Shown piece after piece: positions 6,903 to 14,752 of a stretch of DNA of 40,634 nt (position 1 is the first letter of the stretch; each line of letters starts with the position of its first letter). The stretch is from Hydrotalea sp. (GTDB taxonomy: Bacteria; Bacteroidota; Bacteroidia; Chitinophagales; Chitinophagaceae). The translations under genes were made by a program, and so were the position numbers. Location: assembly GCA_022402565.1 (NCBI GenBank), contig JAKRSC010000007.1, forward strand, positions 1 through 40,634, read 5' to 3'. Under the pieces are notes generated by a model, which searched no databases, was not told the DNA's origin, and saw nothing but the letters and a program-made list of their open reading frames with translations.

Positions 6903-8582
6903 ATGGCAGAAAATCAATACGATGCTATTGTTGTTGGATCTGGTATCACCGGAGGGTGGGCCGCCAAAGAATTAACTGAAAAAGGATTGAAAGTGCTGAT
7001 GCTGGAACGTGGACGAAATATAGAACATGTGAAAGATTATGTAACTGCCAATAAAAACCCTTGGGACTTTCCGCATAGGGGTTCAGCAACACGCGACATG
7101 AGGGAAGCACATCCGGTACTTCGCCGCGATTACCCCCTCAATGAAACTACAGATGGCATGTGGGTGAATGAGCAGGAGAGTCCCTATGTAGAAAAGAAAC
7201 GTTTCGATTGGTATCGTGCTTATCATGTGGGCGGAAGAAGTTTATTATGGGGCCGACAAAGTTATCGCTTCAATCAATGGGACTTTGAAGCCAATGCTAA
7301 AGAAGGTATTGGGGTTGACTGGCCTATACGCTACAACGATATTGCCCCTTGGTACAGTTATGTTGAAAAATTTGCAGGCATACAAGGGAGCAAAGAAGGC
7401 TTGGAAGTATTACCCGATGGCGACTTTCTTCCTGCTATGGAAATGAACTGTGTTGAAAAAGATGTAGCTAAACGATTGAAGGAACATTACAAAGGAAGTA
7501 GGCATATGTTTATTGGCAGATCTGCTAATCTTACAAAGCCTATCCAAGAAAGAATACAATGCCAATATAGAAATCGCTGTTGGGAAGGTTGTCCTTTTGG
7601 TGGCTACTTCAGTACGCAATCATCTACCCTTCCTGCTGCTATGAAAACAGGCAAGCTTACATTAAGGCCCTTCTCTATTGTAAAAGAAATTTTATACGAT
7701 AAGGATAAGAAAAGAGCCACTGGTGTAGAAATTATAGATGCAACCAACAACCAAACCTATACATACCAAGCCAAAACCATATTTGTATGTGCTTCTGCTT
7801 TTAACTCATCATGGTTGTTGATGAACTCTGCAACAGACATTTGGCCCGATGGATTAGGCAGCAGCAGCGATGCTTTAGGGCGAAATGTAATGGACCATCA
7901 TTTTAAAATTGGAGCTGGTGGTGTAATAGAAGGCTATGAAGACAAATACTACTACGGCAGAAGACCAACAGGTATTTATATTCCTAGATTTCGAAACATT
8001 TACAACGACAAGAGAGATTATTTGCGTGGCTTTGGCTACCAAGGAGGCGCGGGAAGAGAAGGCTACGGTCGGGAAATAGCTGAATTGCAAATTGGTGCTT
8101 CTTTCAAAGAAGCACTCTGTGAACCGGGAAAATGGACTATGAGCATTCTGGCATTTGGCGAAATGCTGCCCGACCCATCAAACAGAATTTATTTGAATAA
8201 GGAAAAGAAAGATGCATGGGGACTTCCTGTTTTAGAAATGGATGTGGAGTTGAAGGAAAATGAAATTCGTATGCGGAAAGATATGGCTGATGATGCAGTT
8301 GAAATGCTTACAGCTGCCGGCGTGAAAAACGTACACCCATTCGACTGGGGATATGCAGTTGGTATGGGCATTCATGAAATGGGAACTGCACGCATGGGTC
8401 GCGATCCAAAAACGTCTGTACTCAATGGTAACAACCAGGTATGGGATGCTCAAAATGTATTTGTTACCGATGGTGCATGCATGACTTCTGGAAGCTGTGT
8501 AAATCCATCATTAACCTATATGGCATTAACAGCCAGAGCAGCAAATTTTGCTGTAGAAGAACTCAAAAAAGGAAATCTCTAA
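6903..8582 (+). CDS. GMC family FAD oxidoreductase
   Basis: This 559-residue glucose-methanol-choline oxidoreductase has the FAD-binding Rossmann motif VVGSGITGGWAAKELTEKGL at residues 10-30 and the acidic ribose-binding residue in MLERG. Near the C-terminus, the active-site His in GIHEMGTARMG and the Asn in VNPSLTYMALTARA are both present. This subclass resembles the large subunit of gluconate/sugar dehydrogenases that oxidise sugar hydroxyls to keto groups. It has no signal peptide, but the next gene encodes a Tat-signal small subunit, so co-export as a folded complex is likely. It lies 12 bases after and before its operon neighbours. A 3-keto- or 2-keto-sugar product is my inference. Confidence 0.88.
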   Translation: MAENQYDAIVVGSGITGGWAAKELTEKGLKVLMLERGRNIEHVKDYVTANKNPWDFPHRGSATRDMREAHPVLRRDYPLNETTDGMWVNEQESPYVEKKRFDWYRAYHVGGRSLLWGRQSYRFNQWDFEANAKEGIGVDWPIRYNDIAPWYSYVEKFAGIQGSKEGLEVLPDGDFLPAMEMNCVEKDVAKRLKEHYKGSRHMFIGRSANLTKPIQERIQCQYRNRCWEGCPFGGYFSTQSSTLPAAMKTGKLTLRPFSIVKEILYDKDKKRATGVEIIDATNNQTYTYQAKTIFVCASAFNSSWLLMNSATDIWPDGLGSSSDALGRNVMDHHFKIGAGGVIEGYEDKYYYGRRPTGIYIPRFRNIYNDKRDYLRGFGYQGGAGREGYGREIAELQIGASFKEALCEPGKWTMSILAFGEMLPDPSNRIYLNKEKKDAWGLPVLEMDVELKENEIRMRKDMADDAVEMLTAAGVKNVHPFDWGYAVGMGIHEMGTARMGRDPKTSVLNGNNQVWDAQNVFVTDGACMTSGSCVNPSLTYMALTARAANFAVEELKKGNL

Positions 8583-8594
8583 ATCGTATTCAAT

Positions 8595-9155
8595 ATGCAA
8601 AGAAGAGAACTTTTAAAAATGATTGCCCTCGTTACTGGCGGAGCAGTAATTGGAGGTGAATTTTTATTGACAGGTTGCTCGCCTGTTTCTAACAACAAAG
8701 AATTCAAACTTACCCAAGACCAAATTAATTGGTTGAATGAAATAGCAGAAACCATTCTTCCAAAAACTAATACACCGGGTGCAAAAGATGCAAATGTGGG
8801 TGAATTCATTTCCACGCAAGTGCGCGACTGTTATAGTGTAGAAGATCAGCAGGTTTTTCTGAAAGGAATGGATCAACTAGAAGCAACGTGCAAAGAGATA
8901 ACAGGCAAACCCTTTCTCAACTGTACTGCTGAAGAAAAAACACAAGTGCTCATTAAAATTGATACAGAACGAAAGGAATGGAATACAGAAAAGAGAGAAG
9001 AGAAACATTATTTTCAAATGATGAAGCAACTTACACTATTTGGATTCTTCACATCTGAACCCGGCGCCACACAAGCATTGAGATATGTGGCAGTTCCCGG
9101 ACGCTACGATGGATGTGTTGACTATACACCAGGCGATCGTGCTTGGGCATCTTAA
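8595..9155 (+). CDS. Gluconate 2-dehydrogenase subunit 3 family protein
   Basis: This 186-residue small-subunit protein begins MQRRELLKMIALVTGGAVIG. It carries a twin-arginine signal followed by a lipobox-like LLTGC at Cys28. It would therefore be Tat-exported, and possibly lipid-anchored, carrying the signal-less GMC subunit with it. The mature part contains the family pattern WLNEIAETILPKTNTPGAKD (residues about 48-67), the KGMDQLEATCKE region, and a C-terminal PGRYDGCVDY. The subunit has no catalytic residues of its own; in known enzymes it stabilises or localises the FAD subunit. The gap to the GMC gene is 12 bases. Confidence 0.88.
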   Translation: MQRRELLKMIALVTGGAVIGGEFLLTGCSPVSNNKEFKLTQDQINWLNEIAETILPKTNTPGAKDANVGEFISTQVRDCYSVEDQQVFLKGMDQLEATCKEITGKPFLNCTAEEKTQVLIKIDTERKEWNTEKREEKHYFQMMKQLTLFGFFTSEPGATQALRYVAVPGRYDGCVDYTPGDRAWAS

Positions 9156-9165
9156 AATTTACTGT

Positions 9166-10008
9166 ATGCAAAGAAGAACTTTTTTACAACAAAGCGGAAT
9201 GGGGCTTTTAGCAAGCACTTTACCTAGCTGGGTATTATGCCAATACAAATCTCTACAGTTTGGAATTCAAGTATATTCTGTGAAAGAAGATATGGAAAAA
9301 GACCCTGTGGGCACATTCAAAAACCTTGCATCGTATGGCTACCAACAAATTGAAAGTTTTGAAGGGAGTAAAGGTATTTTCTGGGGCATGCAACCCAAGG
9401 AATTGAAAAAACTAATGAATGATTTGGGAATGGAGCTCATTGCATCGCATTGCAATTACACCGACAACCTTGCCCAAAAAGCGGATGCCGCAGCTTCTAT
9501 TGGTATGAAGTATTTGATTTGTCCATGGATTGGTCCCCAGAAGTCGTTAAGCGATTACCAAAAAATTGCACAACAATTTCAAGAAGCAGGAAAAATTTGC
9601 AAAAAAGCAGGTATTCGATTTGCCTACCACAATCATGCTTATTCTTTTGAAAAAATAGAAGGACAGTTTCCACAAGATATTTTAATGAAAGAAACAGATC
9701 CGGCATTGGTAGATTTTGAATTAGATATGTATTGGAGTGAAACGGCAGGTGCAGATACAGCAGCTTGGCTAAAAAAATATGCTGGTCGATTTAGGTTATG
9801 CCACATCAAAGACAGAAGCAAAGATGCAAGCGGGCCCAATGCATCTTGCAACCTTGGAACAGGTGCAATTAACTACCAACAACTTCTACAAATAGCTCAG
9901 TCAAATGGCATGCAGTATTTCTTAGTAGAACAAGAAAAATTCGAAAACACTACTCCATTGAAAAGTGCTGCTGCCAATGCTAAGTACATGCAACAAATTA
10001 AGTTATAA
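9166..10008 (+). CDS. Sugar phosphate isomerase/epimerase family protein, Tat-exported
   Basis: This 280-residue TIM barrel belongs to the AP-endonuclease-2/IolE superfamily. FGIQVYSVKEDMEKDPVGT opens the barrel. YHNHAYSFE, VDFELDMYWSETAGAD, CHIKDRS and LVEQEKFE supply metal and acid-base residues in family order. The ATG at 9166 gives MQRRTFLQQSGMGLLASTLP, a clear Tat signal; the longer upstream frame overlaps the previous gene and lacks a signal at its end. This is the second such enzyme in the operon and is only distantly similar to the Hyi-like one, so the two probably act on different intermediates in the periplasm. Confidence 0.83.
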   Translation: MQRRTFLQQSGMGLLASTLPSWVLCQYKSLQFGIQVYSVKEDMEKDPVGTFKNLASYGYQQIESFEGSKGIFWGMQPKELKKLMNDLGMELIASHCNYTDNLAQKADAAASIGMKYLICPWIGPQKSLSDYQKIAQQFQEAGKICKKAGIRFAYHNHAYSFEKIEGQFPQDILMKETDPALVDFELDMYWSETAGADTAAWLKKYAGRFRLCHIKDRSKDASGPNASCNLGTGAINYQQLLQIAQSNGMQYFLVEQEKFENTTPLKSAAANAKYMQQIKL

Positions 10009-10022
10009 ACTGTTGAACCCTT

Positions 10023-11405
10023 ATGTCACAAGATTCTCTTTTATTACAGCTGGAAGCACAGCGTCAATTTTTTCAATCTGGAGCAACGCGATCTGCTTCT
10101 TTTAGAAAACAACAGTTAAAGAAGCTAAAAAAAGCTGTATTAGAAAATGAAGAGGCATTATACAAGGCGTTGTACAATGATCTGAAAAAAAGCAAAGAAG
10201 AATGTTGGGCTACAGAGATTGGTTTTTTTCTGGCTGAACTCAATGCTACACTCAAACATTTAGATGCTTGGATGGAGCCCGACAGAAAACCAACCAACTT
10301 ACTCAATTTACCATCTACCTGTGAAGTCATTAGTGAACCATTGGGTACTGTATTGATTATATCGCCCTGGAACTATCCCTTTCAATTGTTGTTTACGCCA
10401 CTGCTTGGAGCGATAGCTGCCGGAAATACAACCGTGTTAAAGCCAAGTGAGTTTGCGCCAGCAACGGCTGCAGTGATGAAAGAGATTATTACAAATAATT
10501 TTTCGCCGGAATTTATTTTATATGTTGAAGGTGCAGGAGCTGAAGTAATTCCTCATATGATGGAGTCATTTACTTTTGACCATGTATTCTATACAGGAAG
10601 TACCCAGGTAGGAAAAATAATTTATCAAATGGCTGCCAAAAGATTGGTTCCTGTAACACTGGAATTAGGAGGTAAAAGTCCATGTGTTGTAGAAGCTGAT
10701 GCATCCTTAGAAGTTGCAGCTCGTAGAATTCTAACGCCAAAATTTTCTAACTGTGGTCAAATGTGTGTTGCACCCGACTATGTTCTTGTGCATCATTCAG
10801 TGAAAGATGCTTTAGTGCAACAAATGAAAAAAGTGATTCAGAAGTTTTTTGGTGACGATCCATTGCAAAGCAGCGAATACGGAAAAATTATTAATGAAAA
10901 ACAATTCGATCGCTTAGTAGGCTACTTATCGAACGGAAAAATAGTTCATGGCGGAAGACATGAACGCGAGCAACTGTATATTGAACCCACACTATTAGAA
11001 AACGTTGCATTAGATAGTGCGGTGATGCAAGAAGAAATTTTTGGACCTATTTTACCAATTATTCCATTCAACCATTCTGAAGAGGCAAAAAAGATAATAG
11101 CACAACATCCCAATCCACTTGCTTTTTATGTATTTTCCGGAAGCAACAGCAAAGCACAAGAGTGGATTGATCATACACAATTTGGGGGAGGCTGTGTAAA
11201 CAATGCAAGCTGGCATTTAACCAACCATCATTTACCATTTGGTGGCAGAGGATTTAGCGGAACAGGTAAGTACCACGGCAAATATTCGTTTGATGTATTC
11301 AGTCACCAAAAAGCCGTTATGCGTACCCCTACATGGTTTGATCCAGCCATGAAATATCCCCCTTTCAAAGGAAAGCTTCGGTTGTTTAAATGGTTGATTA
11401 GATAG
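10023..11405 (+). CDS. NAD(P)-dependent aldehyde dehydrogenase, family-3 type
   Basis: This 460-residue aldehyde dehydrogenase oxidises an aldehyde to a carboxylic acid. The cofactor site is in IISPWNYPFQL (about 112-122) and VLKPSE (138-143). The general base is Glu214 in LELGGKSP, and the nucleophile is Cys248 in NCGQMCVAPDY. The short length and the GQxCxAPDYV signature fit the ALDH3 group (fatty/aromatic aldehydes) rather than the longer betaine or succinate-semialdehyde types. It has no signal, so it is cytosolic. It follows the isomerase gene by 14 bases and may belong to the same transcript, although a general detoxifying role is equally possible. A 6-bp hairpin (11425-11441) without a T-run lies beyond the stop. 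Confidence 0.9.
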   Translation: MSQDSLLLQLEAQRQFFQSGATRSASFRKQQLKKLKKAVLENEEALYKALYNDLKKSKEECWATEIGFFLAELNATLKHLDAWMEPDRKPTNLLNLPSTCEVISEPLGTVLIISPWNYPFQLLFTPLLGAIAAGNTTVLKPSEFAPATAAVMKEIITNNFSPEFILYVEGAGAEVIPHMMESFTFDHVFYTGSTQVGKIIYQMAAKRLVPVTLELGGKSPCVVEADASLEVAARRILTPKFSNCGQMCVAPDYVLVHHSVKDALVQQMKKVIQKFFGDDPLQSSEYGKIINEKQFDRLVGYLSNGKIVHGGRHEREQLYIEPTLLENVALDSAVMQEEIFGPILPIIPFNHSEEAKKIIAQHPNPLAFYVFSGSNSKAQEWIDHTQFGGGCVNNASWHLTNHHLPFGGRGFSGTGKYHGKYSFDVFSHQKAVMRTPTWFDPAMKYPPFKGKLRLFKWLIR

Positions 11406-11531
11406 ATTACATCAACCACATAATGAATCTTTGAGAGATTCGAAGGAAGAGGCTCACGAAATGATGAAGTATACAACTTCACTGCTGAAACAATCAATAC
11501 CTTTACTCTCAAGAACCTCACTCAACACAAC

Positions 11532-12224
11532 ATGCACATAGGAAAGCTTTTTGGCGTGAACATTTTATGGATCATAGGCGTTGCTATCGCAGCAATTATA
11601 GCTTTTTCCTTAGTCATTACTAAACCTAACAACATGACCTTCCGCCAATCTATCCTTCAAAAATTATACCCCGTGATTATGTGGGCGGGTAAGTTGGGTT
11701 TGGGTAAAACTGATATTCAGGAAAAAAATCCTCCTGTTACTCCTTCTGTAAGTCCTTACTCCATTTCAATAACTGATAGTCGGGGTGAAACCCTAAGCCT
11801 TTCTTCTTTTAAAGGCAAGAAAATTCTCATTGTTAACACCGCCAGCGACTGCGGTTATACAGGACAATATGCCGAATTAGAACAATTACACCAACAAGCA
11901 GGCGACAAACTCGTGATTTTAGCTTTCCCTGCAAACGATTTCAAAGAACAAGAAAGCGGAACGGATCAAGAAATTCAAAATTTTTGTCAGATTAACTATG
12001 GACTTTCTTTCCCCGTTATGAAAAAAACATCGGTGGTGCAAGGAAGCAATCAGTCGGCTCTTTTTAAATGGTTGAGTGATCCGCAACAAAACGGCTGGTG
12101 CCAACAACAGCCCGTTTGGAACTTCTGCAAATACATCATCAATGAAGAAGGACAACTCACATATTTCTTTTCTCAGAAGGTGTCCCCTCTTGATTCAAAA
12201 CTCATTCAAGCTGTTACACAATGA
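11532..12224 (+). CDS. Membrane-anchored glutathione-peroxidase-like thiol peroxidase
   Basis: This 230-residue protein has an N-terminal membrane anchor (residues about 9-30) and a thioredoxin-fold GPx domain from about residue 75. The peroxidatic Cys107 lies in VNTASDCGYTGQY. Gln140 (KEQES) and Trp196-Asn197 (VWNFCKY) complete the active-site tetrad. The block that usually reads FPCNQF is FPANDF here, so the common resolving Cys is replaced by Ala134. The enzyme may be 1-Cys or use Cys152, Cys190 or Cys199. It probably reduces lipid or other hydroperoxides with thioredoxin, and the anchor places it at the inner membrane. Orientation is uncertain. Its last bases overlap the next gene by 4 (ATGA). 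Confidence 0.85.
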   Translation: MHIGKLFGVNILWIIGVAIAAIIAFSLVITKPNNMTFRQSILQKLYPVIMWAGKLGLGKTDIQEKNPPVTPSVSPYSISITDSRGETLSLSSFKGKKILIVNTASDCGYTGQYAELEQLHQQAGDKLVILAFPANDFKEQESGTDQEIQNFCQINYGLSFPVMKKTSVVQGSNQSALFKWLSDPQQNGWCQQQPVWNFCKYIINEEGQLTYFFSQKVSPLDSKLIQAVTQ

Positions 12225-12880
12225 AAGCCGCTGTCATTGGTGCTACCGGTCTTATTGGATTTGAGTTGACACAACAACTGAGTAAAGACAAATCCTACCA
12301 CGCAGTTTCTGCCTTAGTTAGAAGAGCCGGACATTTTAATAATTTACCTATAGAAGAAATAGCAGTTGATTTTTCAGATGAAATAAGTGTAAGACAACAC
12401 TTAGGCATTGACGTTTTATTTATTTGCATGGGCACCACTATTCGAAAAGCAGGTAGCAAGCAAGCTTTTGAGCAAGCCGATTTGGATATACCACTTCGTT
12501 GCGCACGCATCGCACATCAACTGGGTTGCTCACAGGTGGTATTGGTTTCTTCTGTAGGAGCAAATTCTGAAAGCAGTAATTTTTATTTACATGTGAAAGG
12601 AAAATTAGAAGATGCGTTGAGTCGTATTCCCTGGAGCGCCTTACATATTTTTCAACCATCACTTTTAATGGGCCCTCGCAAAGAGCTGCGAGTAGGTGAA
12701 AAAATAGCAAGCTGGATGGTACCCATCACCAACTTGTTTTGTGTAGGTCCCTTGCAGCAATACCATTCCATGCCATACAATACGCTTGCTGCCGCTATGC
12801 GACAAGCTGCTCAACAAAATAATGTAGGCATACAACGCTACACCTATTCCAAGATCATTGCGCTTGCACAACAATCCTAA
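12221..12880 (+). CDS. NAD(P)-binding oxidoreductase of the TIP30/HTATIP2-like SDR group
   Basis: This 219-residue protein has a Rossmann fold opening with VIGATGLIGFELTQQL (GxxGxxG at 7-13). FICMGTTIRKAGS, VSSVGANSESSNFYLHVKGK (Ser and Tyr/Lys in extended-SDR positions), IFQPSLLMGPR and a GEKIASW segment follow. This order is typical of the HTATIP2/TIP30-like NAD(P)-binding proteins common in bacteria. The substrate is unknown. It is cytosolic and translationally coupled to the peroxidase gene (4-base overlap), which suggests an oxidative-stress setting. It converges on the THI5-like gene with only one base between stops. Confidence 0.8.
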   Translation: MKAAVIGATGLIGFELTQQLSKDKSYHAVSALVRRAGHFNNLPIEEIAVDFSDEISVRQHLGIDVLFICMGTTIRKAGSKQAFEQADLDIPLRCARIAHQLGCSQVVLVSSVGANSESSNFYLHVKGKLEDALSRIPWSALHIFQPSLLMGPRKELRVGEKIASWMVPITNLFCVGPLQQYHSMPYNTLAAAMRQAAQQNNVGIQRYTYSKIIALAQQS

Positions 12881-12881
12881 T

Positions 12882-13781
12882 TCAGTATGGCAAAAAATCG
12901 GATGCCTTCCAAGCATGCGCTTCGAGTTTGTTTTGGTACAACCAGTCTAAAAATGCCTGCACCCTGCTTGTATCCATTACCCCCCAAGCATCCTCTGAAC
13001 CCAATGCCGGAACGGTTGCACGAATACTTGCTTCCAGAAATGTCTTATCACAATCGGCTTGAGGTACATGTTGCATCAAAATATGAGCAGCTTCCAAAGG
13101 ATCATTGGCTGCTGCATAAAAACCACGTTTGGTAGCCTGTAAAAAATGTGGCCACATACCGCTACGTGCTTGCAACTGGTGGTTTGCAACTGCCATCACC
13201 GGAGAATAACCATAAGGAATCTGATAATCTTTTAATCGAAATGAACGCAATGCAATTCCCTGTTGAGCAGCTTGCACACCTTCCCAATTATCAAAAATCC
13301 ATGTTGCAGTTGCGTTGCCCTCTAATAATGTGTTCCAAATGCCAAGTTTATTGGGATAAGTAATCTGCAAATTTCCCTTGCCTCCGTCTGACTGTACCAT
13401 TGCTCGCACAATACCATCTTCGTATCGCGCTTGATAAGAAGCATAGATACGTCCATCGAGGTCTCGAGGCGATTGTACAGAATCGGATGCCAAAACAACA
13501 ATAGAACTCAGGTCTTCTTGAAATAAAGTTCCCAAAGCCCGTACATCGAACGGTGCTGCCTTCACCCTATAACTGATTAAACTTTCAAAAGGACAAAGTG
13601 CCACATCTGCTTGCAGCAACTCTACTCTCTTTGCAGGCGTTACTGCGTAGTTATCGGTTGCCGGGCTAATGACCTCTAACTGAATACCCAGTTCTTGGTA
13701 CCAACCTTTGTGCAATGCAACAAAAAAGCCAATATGGTTGCTGTTGGGAGTCCAGTCAAGTGCCAGTCTGCATAGTTCCAT
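12882..13781 (-). CDS. THI5/NMT1-like protein without a signal peptide
   Basis: This 299-residue type-2 periplasmic-binding fold protein is of the NMT1/THI5-like family. LALDWTPNSNHIGFFVALHK at the start, YQELGIQLEVISP, DVALCPFESLISY, then KLGIWNTLLEGNATATWIFD and a C-terminal RVQAFLDWLY follow the family order. Bacterial relatives are usually exported ABC-transporter receptors for pyrimidine precursors of thiamin. This one starts directly at the first beta strand with no signal, and no permease or ATPase lies nearby. Yeast Thi5 is a cytosolic single-turnover enzyme that consumes its own active-site His. In my alignment that His position is Ser here, so the same chemistry is doubtful. It may be a cytosolic carrier or a different enzyme. 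Confidence 0.75.
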   Translation of the reverse strand: MELCRLALDWTPNSNHIGFFVALHKGWYQELGIQLEVISPATDNYAVTPAKRVELLQADVALCPFESLISYRVKAAPFDVRALGTLFQEDLSSIVVLASDSVQSPRDLDGRIYASYQARYEDGIVRAMVQSDGGKGNLQITYPNKLGIWNTLLEGNATATWIFDNWEGVQAAQQGIALRSFRLKDYQIPYGYSPVMAVANHQLQARSGMWPHFLQATKRGFYAAANDPLEAAHILMQHVPQADCDKTFLEASIRATVPALGSEDAWGVMDTSRVQAFLDWLYQNKLEAHAWKASDFLPY

Positions 13782-13803
13782 AATACACGTATTTAAATGG
13801 CTG

Positions 13804-13811
13804 CAAATCTA
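13804..13811 (-). promoter_or_regulatory. -7 element for the THI5-like gene
   Basis: On the minus strand this reads TAGATTTG, an exact match to the Bacteroidota -7 consensus TAnnTTTG, 22 bases before the ATG at 13781. I see no matching TTTG at -33. Together with the 63-base gap from the gene upstream, it suggests the THI5-like gene has its own promoter. Confidence 0.4.
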
Positions 13812-13844
13812 TAAGAAGCCAATTTTTTTAGCCCACTCAGTTTA

Positions 13845-14186
13845 TCACTGCTGGTTGTAGTGAACGTATTCCGTTAAATCGACCCGGTATACCAGTTGCT
13901 GATGACCCCTATACAACATGAGGGCTGTGGTAGCAGCTTCCGCCACTTGCCGATCTAAGAACACCATGCAAGAAGAGGCAGAAAACGACAAAGTAGCTTC
14001 CCACTGGGGCAACTGCTGCAACAAACGATGGTGCAGTTCGCCCAAAGAGCCCTTGCTATAGAGACAGAAATTATGGATATAACGGGTTAGCAATTCCTCC
14101 ACCTGCTCTTCGGCAGAAAAAGAAACCAATACCTGCGGTGCTTCGGCAGGCAAACATCTTGCCCATATCTGATACTCTTGTGTCAT
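13845..14186 (-). CDS. Hypothetical protein, 113 residues
   Basis: I do not recognise this family. The protein has no signal peptide and no membrane helix. It has a predicted mixed alpha/beta pattern with segments such as VSFSAEEQVEELLTRYIHNF and LGELHHRLLQQLPQWEATLS, and a C-terminal YRVDLTEYVHY. It is divergent from umuD, with 87 bases between the start codons, and could share that gene's palindromic control region. Its codon use looks like that of its neighbours. The orientation and size are consistent with a real small gene, but it could be a chance frame. Confidence 0.5.
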   Translation of the reverse strand: MTQEYQIWARCLPAEAPQVLVSFSAEEQVEELLTRYIHNFCLYSKGSLGELHHRLLQQLPQWEATLSFSASSCMVFLDRQVAEAATTALMLYRGHQQLVYRVDLTEYVHYNQQ

Positions 14187-14223
14187 ACAATGAAGATTTT
14201 AGCGGCTTTGCGTTCAACTAATT

Positions 14224-14253
14224 TTTGTAGTATAAAAATACTAATTATTTTAG
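14224..14253 (+). promoter_or_regulatory. umuD promoter with palindromic operator in the spacer
   Basis: TTTG at 14224-14227, an 18-base spacer and TATTTTAG at 14246-14253 (one mismatch to TAnnTTTG) form a Bacteroidota-type promoter. Transcription would start near 14259, about 15 bases before the umuD ATG at 14274. A perfect palindrome with arms TAGTAT (14228-14233) and ATACTA (14238-14243) around AAAA fills the spacer, where a bound repressor would block polymerase. This is a plausible damage-response operator, but its regulator is unknown. Confidence 0.5.
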
Positions 14254-14273
14254 CAAAAGTAAAATCTTTTTAT

Positions 14274-14747
14274 ATGGAATGGGAACAGGGATACCAAAGT
14301 AAGTACCGCGGAAGCAAATCATTTACACAGCAAGAAGTGCATACAGCCAATGCCACAGGCTTTGGCGCAGCAGCCGACGACTATGCGGAAAGGGGAATTG
14401 ACCTCAACGAACTGCTCATTATGAACAAGCCTGCCACCTATTTTTTTAGGATGAACAGCGATGCCATGACAGGATCAGGCATTCATGCAGGCGATGTGCT
14501 GATTGTGGATCGAAGTTTAAAACCAGCCGCCAACAGAATTATTGTGGCAGCAGTAGATGGCGAGTTGGTAGTACGTAGGTACCAGCCGGGCTTCAACCAG
14601 TGTGTGCTGCAGGCAGACAATAGGAAGTACGGAGATATCACCATCAACGAGTTCACACAGTTTCAAAGCTGGGGGGTGGTTACTTGTGTGGTTCACCTGC
14701 TAGACCCTAGTCTGCAACAATTTCTTTCGCCCCGCTCCAAAAAATAA
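14274..14747 (+). CDS. umuD: UmuD homologue lacking the self-cleavage residues
   Basis: This 157-residue S24-fold protein aligns without gaps to E. coli UmuD from ADDYAERGIDLNELL to the C-terminus. UmuD normally cleaves itself at Cys24-Gly25 using Ser60 and Lys97, and UmuD' then joins UmuC as DNA polymerase V. Here the Ser position is Ala64 (NSDAM), the Lys position is Arg101 (ELVVRR), and the residue before the scissile Gly29 is Thr28. All three key positions are altered. The N-terminal arm is still present, so this is a full-length pseudo-protease rather than a UmuD'-like short form. The ATG at 14274 follows a promoter-like element closely; the longer frame from 14178 would run through that promoter. 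The next gene is umuC, 5 bases on. Confidence 0.85.
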   Translation: MEWEQGYQSKYRGSKSFTQQEVHTANATGFGAAADDYAERGIDLNELLIMNKPATYFFRMNSDAMTGSGIHAGDVLIVDRSLKPAANRIIVAAVDGELVVRRYQPGFNQCVLQADNRKYGDITINEFTQFQSWGVVTCVVHLLDPSLQQFLSPRSKK

Positions 14748-14752
14748 CTGCC

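Noticed and set aside
7216-7446. Short frame inside the GMC oxidoreductase gene
   Set aside because: It is an alternative-frame shadow of a well-supported enzyme with intact motifs.
11425-11441. Hairpin GAATCT…AGATTC after the aldehyde dehydrogenase gene
   Set aside because: The stem is only six A/T-rich base pairs and no T-run follows, so it is not a convincing terminator.
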